Source: Cinnamomum chago
Lineage: Eukaryota > Streptophyta > Magnoliopsida > Laurales > Lauraceae
Direction of reading: 5' to 3'
Length of the DNA stretch: 64,000 nt
Assembly: GCA_038049695.1 (NCBI GenBank)
Contig: CP142451.1
Location: forward strand, 46,759,001 to 46,823,000
Positions 56,515-64,000 of this stretch are shown one piece after another. Under the pieces are notes generated by a model. The model worked only from the letters and a program-made list of their open reading frames with translations, was not told where the DNA came from and ran no database searches. A program made the position numbers and the translations under genes. Numbering within the stretch: the first letter of the stretch is position 1; every line of letters starts with the position of its first letter.

Positions 56515-56539
56515 GGATTATATTCGCGAATGAAACTGG

Positions 56540-56682
56540 ATGTACCTTCCGGTTCGTGTCTTCCAGCGGCCCGGATTGGGTTGTCGGGGTCGTAACTTTC
56601 GATCCGCCTGTCGGATTCGCCAATATGATATACCGTTGGAAAGCTCGGGACGAGCAGATCGGCGGGGCAAGCAGGCAAGCCC
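56540..56682. other. Junction interval of the 3,758-bp duplication
   Basis: The last base shared only with the 60.3 kb spacer lies at 56539 and the first base shared only with the 52.8 kb spacer lies at 56683, so the exchange fell between them. Confidence 0.85.
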
Positions 56683-56931
56683 GTTTCGTGCCGCCTGCGG
56701 GGTCGTATTCGGCTATTCTCGATGCTGTATCCTCGGTTTTTTGCTCCCCGCTCCCCACGCCCATCGTTCCGACACCGGGAGGACGCACGTCGCCCCCATC
56801 GTGGCCCAGAATAGGCGATCGTGATGCCCATGTGCCCCCTGCATAACTAAACAAAATAAAAAGTGTAATTGCGAGTGCCAAACGATCAGCGCCCAAGGAG
56901 GGAAGGCCGAAGTTGACTTCAAAAGCAAAAA

Positions 56932-57051
56932 GGGGGTGCAACACGAGGACTTCCCAGGAGGTCACCCATCCTAGTACTACTCTCGCCCAAGCACGCTTAA
57001 CTGCGGAGTTCTGATGGGATCCGGTGCATTAGCGCTGGTATGATCGCACCC
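56932..57051 (-). rRNA. 5S rRNA: 5S rRNA gene copy 106, exact majority sequence
   Basis: No changes; duplicate of copy 99. The upstream spacer 57052-57468 differs from its twin by one base near 57206. Confidence 0.98.
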
Positions 57052-57468
57052 GGATTATATTCGCGAATGAAACTGGTGGTACCTTCCTGTTCGTGTCTTC
57101 CAGCGGCCCGGATTGGGTTGTCGGGGACGTAACTTTCGATCCGCCCGTCGGATTCGCCAATATGATATACCGTTGGAAAGCTCGGGACGAGCAGATCGGC
57201 GGGGCAAAGAAGCAAGCCCGTTTCGTGCCGCCGGCGGGGTCGGATTCGGCCATTCTCGATGCTGTATCCTCGGTTTTTTGCTCCCCGCTCCCCACGCCCA
57301 TCGTTCCGACTCCGGGAGGACGCACGTCGCCCCAATCGTGGCCCGGAATAGGAGATCGTGATGCCCATGTGCCCCCTGCATAACTAAACAAAATAAAAAG
57401 TGTAATTGCGAGTGCCAAACGATCAGCGCCCAAGGAGGGAAGGCCGAAGTTGACATCAAAAGCAAAAA

Positions 57469-57588
57469 GGGGGTGCAACACGAGGACTTCTCAGGAGGTC
57501 ACCCATCCTAGTACTACTCTCGCCCAATCACGCTTAACTGCGGAGTTCTGATGGGATCCGGCGCATTAGCGCTGGTATGATCGCACCC
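57469..57588 (-). rRNA. 5S rRNA: 5S rRNA gene copy 107, haplotype H4
   Basis: H4 plus A27G, as copy 100. The upstream spacer is 57589-58005. Confidence 0.97.
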
Positions 57589-58005
57589 GGATTATATTCG
57601 CGAATGAAACTGGTTGTACCTTCCGGTTCGTGTCTTCCAGCTGCCCGGATTGGGTTGTCGGGGACGTAACTTTCGATCCGCCCGTCGGATTCGCCAATAT
57701 GATATACCGTTGGAAAGCTCGGGACGAGCAGGTCGGCGGGGCAAACCGGCAAACCCGTTTCGTGCCGCCGGCGGGGTCGGATTCGGCCATTCTCGATGCT
57801 GTATCCACGATTTTTTGCTCCCCGCTCCGCACGTTCATCGTTCCGACACCGGGAGGACGCACGTCGCCCCTATCGTGGCCCGGAATAGGGGATCGTGATG
57901 CCCATGTGCCCCCTGCATAACTAAACAAAATAAAAAGTGTAATTGCGAGTGCCAAACGATCAGCGCCCAAGGAGGGAAGGCCGAAGTTGACTTCAAAAGC
58001 AAAAA

Positions 58006-58125
58006 GGGGGTGCAACACGAGGACTTCTCAGGAGGTCACCCATCCTAGTACTATTCTCGCCCAAGCACGCTTAACTGCGGAGTTCTGATGGGATCCGGGG
58101 CATTAGCGCTAGTATGATCGCACCC
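58006..58125 (-). rRNA. 5S rRNA: 5S rRNA gene copy 108, haplotype H5
   Basis: Exactly H5 with -1 C>T, as copy 101. The upstream spacer is 58126-58542. Confidence 0.97.
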
Positions 58126-58542
58126 AGATTATATTCGCGAATGAAACTGGTTGTACCTTCCGGTTCGTGTCTTCCAGCGGCCCGGATTGGGTTGTCGGGG
58201 ACGTAACTTTCGATCCGCGCGTCGGATTCGCCAGTATGATATACCGTTGGAAAGCTCGGAACGAGCAGATCAGCGGGGCAAACCGGCAAGCCCGTTTCGG
58301 GCCGCCGGCGGGGTCGTATTCGGCTATTCTCGATGCTGTATCCTCGGTTTTTTGCTCCCCGCTCCGCACGCCCATCGTTCCGACACCGGGAGGACGCACG
58401 TCGCCCCTATCGTGGCCCGGAATAGGGGATCGTGATGCCCATGTGCCCCCTGCATAACTAAACAAAATAAAAAGTGTAATTGCGAGTGCCAAACGATCAG
58501 CGCCCAAGGAGGGAAGGCCGAAGTTGACTTCAAAAGCAAAAA

Positions 58543-58662
58543 GGGGGAGCAACACGAGGACTTCTCAGGAGGTCACCCATCCTAGTACTATTCTCGCCCA
58601 AGCACGCTTAACTGCGGAGTTCTGATGGGATCCGGGGCATTAGCGCTAGTATGATCGCACCC
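58543..58662 (-). rRNA. 5S rRNA: 5S rRNA gene copy 109, haplotype H5
   Basis: H5 with -1 C>T and A115T, as copy 102. The upstream spacer is 58663-59079. Confidence 0.97.
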
Positions 58663-59079
58663 AGATTATATTCGCGAATGAAACTGGTTGTACCTTCCGG
58701 TTCGTGTCTTCCAGCGGCCCGGATTGGGTTGTCGGGGACGTAACTTTCGATCCGCGCGTCGGATTCGCCAGTATGATATACCGTTGGAAAGCTCGGAACG
58801 AGCAGATCAGCGGGGCGAACCGGCAAGCCCGTTTCGGGCCGCCGGCGGGGTCGTATTCGGCTATTCTCGATGCTGTATCCTCGGTTTTTTGCTCCCCGCT
58901 CCGCACGCCCATCGTTCCGACACCGGGAGGACGCACGTCGCCCCCATCGTGGCCCGGAATAGGGGATCGTGATGCCCATGTTCCCCCTACATAACTAAAG
59001 AAAATAAAAAGTGTAATTGCGAGTGCCAAACGATCAGCGCCCAAGGAGGGAAGGCCGAAGTTGACTTCAGAAGCAAAAA

Positions 59080-59199
59080 GGGGGTGCAACACGAGGACTT
59101 CTCAGGAGGTCACCCATCCTAGTACTACTCTCGCCCAATCACGCTTAACTGCGGAGTTCTGATGGGATCCGGTGCATTAGCGCTGGTATGATCGCACCC
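59080..59199 (-). rRNA. 5S rRNA: 5S rRNA gene copy 110, haplotype H4
   Basis: Exactly H4. Spacer 59200-59615 has the one-base loss of spacer 55442-55857. Confidence 0.97.
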
Positions 59200-59615
59200 G
59201 GATTATATTCGCGAATGAAACTGGTTGTACCTTCCGGTTCGTGTCTTCAGCGGCCCGGATTGGGTTGTCGGGGTCGTAACTTTCGATCCGCCTGTCGGAT
59301 TCGCCAATATGATATACCGTTGGAAAGCTCGGGACGAGCAGATCGGCGAGGCAAGCAGGCAAGCCCGTTTCGTGCCGCCTGCCGGGTCGTATTCGGCTAT
59401 TCTCGATGCTGTATCCTCGGTTTTTTGCTCCCCGCTCCCCACGCCCATCGTTCCGACACCGGGAGGACGCACGTCGCCCCTATCGTGGCCCGGAATAGGG
59501 GATCGTGATGCCCATGTGCCCCCTGCATAACTAAACAAAATAAAAAGTGTAATTGCGAGTGCCAAACGATCAGCGCCCAAGGAGGGAAGGCCGAAGTTGA
59601 CTTCAAAAGCAAAAA

Positions 59616-59735
59616 GGGGGTGCAACACGAGGACTTCCCAGGAGGTCACCCATCCTAGTACTACTCTCGCCCAAGCACGCTTCACTGCGGAGTTCTGAAG
59701 GGATCCGGTGCATTAGCGCTGGTATGATCGCACCC
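59616..59735 (-). rRNA. 5S rRNA: 5S rRNA gene copy 111, haplotype H2
   Basis: Exactly H2 with -12 C>G. The upstream spacer is 59736-60152. Confidence 0.97.
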
Positions 59736-60152
59736 GGATTATATTCCCGAATGAAACTGGTTGTACCTTCCGGTTCGTGTCTTCCAGCGGCCCGGATTGG
59801 GTTGTCGGGGACGTAACTTTCGATTCGCCGGTCGGATTCGCAAATATGATATACCGTTGGAAAGCTCGGGACGAGCAGATCGGCGGGGCAAACCGGCAAG
59901 CCCATTTCGTGCCGCCGGCGGGGTCAGATTCGACCATTCTCGATGCTGTATCCACGGTTTTTTGCTCCCCGCTCCGCACGCCCATCGTTCCGACACCGGG
60001 AGGACGCACGTCGCCCCAATCGTGGCCCGGAATAGGGGATCGTGATGCCCATGTGCCCCCTGCATAAATAAACAAAATAAAAAGTGTAATTGCGAGTGCC
60101 AAACGATCAGCGCCCAAGGAGGGAAGGCCGAAGTTGACTTGAAAAGCAAAAA

Positions 60153-60272
60153 GGGGGTGCAACACGAGGACTTCCCAGGAGGTCACCCATCCAAGTACTA
60201 GTCTCGCCCTAGCACGCTTAGCTGCGGAGTTCTGATGGGATCCGGTGCATTAGCGCTGGTATGATCGCACCC
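60153..60272 (-). rRNA. 5S rRNA: 5S rRNA gene copy 112, haplotype H3
   Basis: Exactly H3. Spacer 60273-60689 has the TTCGTCTATTC marker shared with spacer 63495-63911. Confidence 0.97.
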
Positions 60273-60689
60273 GGATTATATTCGCGAATGAAACTGGATG
60301 TACCTTCCGGTTCGTGTCTTCCAGCGGCCCGGATTGGGTTGTCGGGGTCGTAACTTTCGATCCGCCTGTCGGATTCGCCAATATGATATACCGTTGGAAA
60401 GCTCGGGACGAGCAGATCGGCGGGGCAAGCAGGCAAGCCCATTTCGTGCCGCCAGCGGGGTCGTATTCGTCTATTCTCGATGCAGTATCCTCGGTTTTTT
60501 GCTCCCCGCTCCCCACGCCCATCGTTCCGACACCGGGAGGACGCACGTCGCCCCCATCGTGGCCCAGAATAGGGGATCGTGATGCCCATGTGCCCCCTGC
60601 ATAACTAAACAAAATAAAAAGTGTAATTGCGAGTGCCAAACGATCAGCGCCCAAGGAGGGAAGGCCGAAGTTGACTTCAAAAGCAAAAA

Positions 60690-60809
60690 GGGGGTGCAAC
60701 ACGAGGACTTCTCAGGAGGTCACCCATCCTAGTACTACTCTCGCCCAATCACGCTTAACTGCGGGGTTCTGTTGGGATCCGGTGCATTAGCGCTGGTATG
60801 ATCGCACCC
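60690..60809 (-). rRNA. 5S rRNA: 5S rRNA gene copy 113, haplotype H4
   Basis: H4 plus T45C and T38A, as copy 94. The upstream spacer 60810-61226 differs from spacer 50609-51025 at about one base. Confidence 0.97.
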
Positions 60810-61226
60810 GGATTATATTCGCGAATGAAACTGGTTGTACCTTCCGGTTCGTGTCTTCCAGCGGCCCGGATTGGGTTGTCGGGGTCGTAACTTTCGATCC
60901 GCCTGTCGGATTCGCCAATATGATATACCGTTGGAAAGCTCGGGACGAGCAGATCGGCGGAGCAAACCGGCCAGCCCGTTTCGGGCCGCCGGCGGGGTCG
61001 TATTCGGCTATTGTGGATGCTGTATCCTCGGTTTTTTGCTCCCCACTCCCCACGCCCATCGTTCCGACACCGGGAGGACGCACGTCGCCCCCATCGTGGC
61101 CCGGAATAGGGGATCGTGATGCCCATGTGCCCCCTGCATAACTAAACAAAATAAAAAGTGTAATTGCGAGTGCCAAACGATCAGCGCCCAAGGAGGGAAG
61201 GCCGAAGTTGACTTCAAAAGCAAAAA

Positions 61227-61346
61227 GGGGGTGCAACACGAGGACTTCCCAGGAGATCACCCAACCTACTACTACTCTCGCCCAAGCACGCTTCACTGCG
61301 GAGTTCTGATGGGATCCGGTGCATTAGCGCTGGTATGATCGCACCC
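61227..61346 (-). rRNA. 5S rRNA: 5S rRNA gene copy 114
   Basis: Changes: C91T, A83T, C78G, T53G, i.e. the 3' half of copy 95 joined to a normal 5' end (G31 and G1 intact). A crossover or conversion tract inside the gene is likely. The upstream spacer is 61347-61763. Confidence 0.96.
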
Positions 61347-61763
61347 GGATTATATTCGCGAATGAAACTGGTTGTACCTTCCTGTTCGTGTCTTCCTGCG
61401 GCCCGGATTGGGTTGTCGGGGACGTAACTTTCGATCCGCCCGTCGGATTCGCCAATATGATATACCGTTGGAAAGCTCGGGACGAGCAGATCGGCGGGGC
61501 AAACAGGCAAGCCAGTTTCGTGCCTCCGGCGGGGTCGGATTCGGCCATTCTCGATGCTTTATCCTCGGTTTTTTGCTCCCCGCTCCCCACGCCTATCGTT
61601 CCGACACCGGGAGGACGCACGTCGCCCCAATCGTGGCCCGGAATAGGGGATCGTAATGCCCATGTGCCCCCTGCATAACTAAACAAAATAAAAAGTGTAA
61701 TTGCGAGTGCCAAACGATCAGCGCCCATGGAGGGAAGGCCGAAGTTGACTTCAAAAGCAAAAA

Positions 61764-61883
61764 GGGGGTGCAACACGAGGACTTCTCAGGAGGTCACCCA
61801 TCCTAGTACTATTCTCGCCCAAGCACGCTTAACTGCAGAGTTCTGATGGGATCCGGGGCATTAGCGCTAGTATGATCGCACCC
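61764..61883 (-). rRNA. 5S rRNA: 5S rRNA gene copy 115, haplotype H5
   Basis: H5 with -1 C>T, plus C47T. The upstream spacer is 61884-62300. Confidence 0.97.
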
Positions 61884-62300
61884 AGATTATATTCGCGAAT
61901 GAAACTGGTTGTACCTTCCGGTTCGTGTCTTCCAGCGGCCCGGATTGGGTTGTCGGGGACGTAACTTTCGATCCGCGCGTCGGATTCGACAGTATGATAT
62001 ACCGTTGGAAAGCTCGGAACGAGCAGATCCGCGGGGCGAACCGGCAAGCCCGTTTCGGGCCGCCGGCGGGGTCGTATTCGGCTATTCTCGATGCTGTATC
62101 CTCGGTTTTTTGCTCCCCGCTCCGCACGCCCATCGTTCCGACACCGGGAGGACGCACGTCGCCCCCATCGTGGCCCGGAATAGGGGATCGTGATGCCCAT
62201 GTTCCCCCTGCATAACTAAAGAAAATAAAAAGTGTAATTGCGAGTGCCAAACGATCAGCGCCCAAGGAGGGAAGGCCGAAGTTGACTTCAGAAGCAAAAA

Positions 62301-62420
62301 GGGGGTGCAACACGAGGACTTCTCAGGAGGTCACCCATCCTAGTACTACTCTCGCCCAATCACGCTTAACTGCGGAGTTCTGATGGGATCCGGTGCATTA
62401 GCGCTGGTATGATCGCACCC
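62301..62420 (-). rRNA. 5S rRNA: 5S rRNA gene copy 116, haplotype H4
   Basis: Exactly H4. Spacer 62421-62837 lacks the one-base loss seen after copies 103 and 110. Confidence 0.97.
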
Positions 62421-62837
62421 GGATTATATTCGCGAATGAAACTGGTTGTACCTTCCGGTTCGTGTCTTCCAGCGGCCCGGATTGGGTTGTCGGGGTCGTA
62501 ACTTTCGATCCGCCTGTCGGATTCGCCAATATGATATACCGTTGGAAAGCTCGGGACGAGCAGATCGGCGAGGCAAGCAGGCAAGCCCGTTTCGTGCCGC
62601 CTGCGGGGTCGTATTCGGCTATTCTCGATGCTGTATCCTCGGTTTTTTGCTCCCCGCTCCCCACGCCCATCGTTCCGACACCGGGAGGACGCACGTCGCC
62701 CCTATCGTGGCCCGGAATAGGGGATCGTGATGCCCATGTGCCCCCTGCATAACTAAACAAAATAAAAAGTGTAATTGCGAGTGCCAAACGATCAGCGCCC
62801 AAGGAGGGAAGGCCGAAGTTGACTTCAAAAGCAAAAA

Positions 62838-62957
62838 GGGGGTGCAACACGAGGACTTCCCAGGAGGTCACCCATCCTAGTACTACTCTCGCCCAAGCAC
62901 GCTTCACTGCGGAGTTCTGAAGGGATCCGGTGCATTAGCGCTGGTATGATCGCACCC
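62838..62957 (-). rRNA. 5S rRNA: 5S rRNA gene copy 117, haplotype H2
   Basis: Exactly H2 with -12 C>G. The upstream spacer is 62958-63374. Confidence 0.97.
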
Positions 62958-63374
62958 GGATTATATTCCCGAATGAAACTGGTTGTACCTTCCGGTTCGT
63001 GTCTTCCAGCGGCCCGGATTGGGTTGTCGGGGACGTAACTTTCGATTCGCCGGTCGGATTCGCAAATATGATATACCGTTGGAAAGCTCGGGACGAGCAG
63101 ATCGGCGGGGCAAACCGGCAAGCCCATTTCGTGCCGCCGGCGGGGTCAGATTCGACCATTCTCGATGCTGTATCCACGGTTTTTTGCTCCCCGCTCCGCA
63201 CGCCCATCGTTCCGACACCGGGAGGACGCACGTCGCCCCAATCGTGGCCCGGAATAGGGGATCGTGATGCCCATGTGCCCCCTGCATAAATAAACAAAAT
63301 AAAAAGTGTAATTGCGAGTGCCAAACGATCAGCGCCCAAGGAGGGAAGGCCGAAGTTGACTTGAAAAGCAAAAA

Positions 63375-63494
63375 GGGGGTGCAACACGAGGACTTCCCAG
63401 GAGGTCACCCATCCAAGTACTAGTCTCGCCCTAGCACGCTTAGCTGCGGAGTTCTGATGGGATCCGGTGCATTAGCGCTGGTATGATCGCACCC
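63375..63494 (-). rRNA. 5S rRNA: 5S rRNA gene copy 118, haplotype H3
   Basis: Exactly H3. The upstream spacer is 63495-63911. Confidence 0.97.
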
Positions 63495-63911
63495 GGATTA
63501 TATTCGCGAATGAAACTGGATGTACCTTCCGGTTCGTGTCTTCCAGCGGCCCGAATTGGGTTGTCGGGGTCGTAACTTTCGATCCGCCTGTCGGATTCGC
63601 CAATATGATATACCGTTGGAAAGCTCCGGACGAGCAGATCGGCGGGGCAAGCAGGCAAGCCCGTTTCGTGCCGCCAGCGGGGTCGTATTCGTCTATTCTC
63701 GATGCTGTATCCTCGGTTTTTTGCTCCCCGCTCCCCACGCCCATCGTTCCGACACCGGGAGGACGCACGTCGCCCCCATCGTGGCCCAGAATAGGGGATC
63801 GTGATGCCCATGTGCCCCCTGCATAACTAAACAAAATAAAAAGTGTAATTGCGAGTGCCAAACGATCAGCGCCCAAGGAGGGAAGGCCGAAGTTGACTTC
63901 AAAAGCAAAAA

Positions 63912-64000
63912 GGGGGTGCAACACGAGGACTTCTCAGGAGGTCACCCATCCTAGTACTACTCTCGCCCAATCACGCTTAACTGCGGGGTTCTGTTGGGAT
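63912..64000 (-). rRNA. 5S rRNA: 5S rRNA gene copy 119, cut by window edge
   Basis: RNA positions 32-120 are present, with H4, T45C and T38A, as in copies 94 and 113. The array continues beyond the window. Confidence 0.95.

Larger units (their letters stand above)
52782..56539. repeat. 3,758-bp (7-unit) tandem duplication, left copy
   Basis: Genes 99-105 and their spacers recur in the same order 3,758 bp downstream. I found only two differences (near 53448 and 56210), the highest identity of any block in the window. Edges are known to about 140 bp because the flanks are themselves similar. Confidence 0.93.
56540..60297. repeat. 3,758-bp (7-unit) tandem duplication, right copy
   Basis: Right copy, holding genes 106-112 in the order consensus, H4+A27G, H5, H5+A115T, H4, H2, H3. 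Confidence 0.93.
1..64000 (-). repeat. Tandem array of nuclear 5S rDNA units
   Basis: A 119-120 bp gene block recurs about every 530 or 537 bp, always in the same orientation, so the RNA reads right to left. In the entries below positions count along the RNA from G1 (at the higher coordinate) to C120, changes are given on the RNA strand relative to the array majority, and minus numbers are upstream bases. From plant 5S studies the A box lies at 50-64, the intermediate element (IE) at 67-72 and the C box at 80-97; the closing stem pairs 1-6 with 113-118. Recurrent haplotypes: H1 = A74C, G65T, A54G, A27T; H2 = T53G, A37T with -12 C>G; H3 = A80T, G72C, T63A, T52C; H4 = G98A, C61A; H5 = G98A, G72A, A27C, C15T with -1 C>T; H6 = A83T, T53G, G31A, G1T. 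The spacer quoted for a copy is the one upstream of it (higher coordinates). It also lies downstream of the next copy. No other gene is visible in any spacer. Confidence 0.98.
62838..64000. repeat. 6-unit (3,222-bp offset) repeat of 59616-60778
   Basis: The order H2, H3, H4+T45C+T38A and the TTCGTCTATTC spacer marker repeat 3,222 bp after 59616-60778, with a handful of differences. The repeat runs off the window end. Confidence 0.87.

Noticed and set aside
1-64000. Hundreds of open frames of 60-215 codons on both strands with similar peptides in every unit
   Set aside because: They recur with the spacer and gene monomer, overlap in several frames of both strands, run through 5S genes, and change freely with single-base indels between units. 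They are chance open frames in a GC-rich tandem repeat, not proteins.
1-64000. CRISPR-like regular spacing of repeats
   Set aside because: The conserved element is a 120-bp 5S gene and the spacers are homologous ~415-bp sequences, not short unique spacers.
1-64000. Cassandra-type elements or 5S-derived SINEs carrying 5S-like sequence
   Set aside because: Each unit is only gene plus spacer in head-to-tail order, with no element ends, target-site duplications or tails. The homopolymer A tracts lie at a fixed place in the spacer.
1-64000. 45S rDNA or tRNA genes linked with the 5S units
   Set aside because: No 18S, 5.8S, 25S or tRNA-like stretch was seen in any spacer; the units are of the separate 5S arrangement.
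1-64000. A novel multi-gene system (defence, secretion, biosynthesis)
   Set aside because: There is no non-5S gene in the window; the interest lies in array structure and promoter variants only.

Overview
The whole 64 kb window is one uninterrupted head-to-tail array of plant nuclear 5S ribosomal RNA genes, all transcribed from the minus strand. I count 120 gene copies: 117 full length (119-120 bp), one that has lost its 3' end (26405-26499), and two cut by the window edges (1-63 and 63912-64000). The monomer is a ~120 bp gene plus a ~410-418 bp spacer, giving a period of about 530 or 537 bp. I see no protein-coding gene, tRNA, 45S rDNA or transposon insertion. The apparent open reading frames that repeat every unit on both strands are by-products of a GC-rich tandem repeat with few stop codons.

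The gene sequence (start GGGTGCGATCATACC, A box, intermediate element and C box in the plant arrangement, CCGCAG rather than the grass-type CCGAAG near position 46) points to a flowering plant outside the grasses, probably a eudicot. I cannot name the species from the spacer.

Layout. From 1 to about 34.9 kb two spacer classes are interspersed. Class A is 537 bp per unit, with a doubled 7-bp GCTCCCC motif and a mixed A/T tract ending in five A. Class B is 530 bp per unit, with a single motif and a pure 8-14 base A tract. This part holds a 9.06 kb tandem duplication of 17 units (5144-14202 and 14203-23260) with a readable crossover junction inside a 10-base identity at 14203-14212. It also holds older 3-unit and 5-unit duplications, A/B hybrid spacers, one unit that has lost its gene (deletion scar at 24976-24978) and one truncated gene. 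From about 35.0 kb to the end all spacers are class A and the period is almost fixed at 537 bp. Variation there is organised in higher-order repeats of 8 units (4,296 bp, 36.6-47.3 kb), 7 units (3,758 bp, 52.8-60.3 kb, only two differences seen) and 6 units (3,222 bp, reaching the window end).

Function. Each complete unit carries its own RNA polymerase III promoter (internal A box, intermediate element and C box, plus a short upstream element) and a T-run terminator immediately after the gene. Only two copies (53174-53293 and 56932-57051) match the majority sequence exactly. Several variant haplotypes with changes inside promoter elements have been multiplied by the block duplications. This suggests that part of the array is transcriptionally weak or silent and is spread by unequal exchange rather than kept by selection on each copy.
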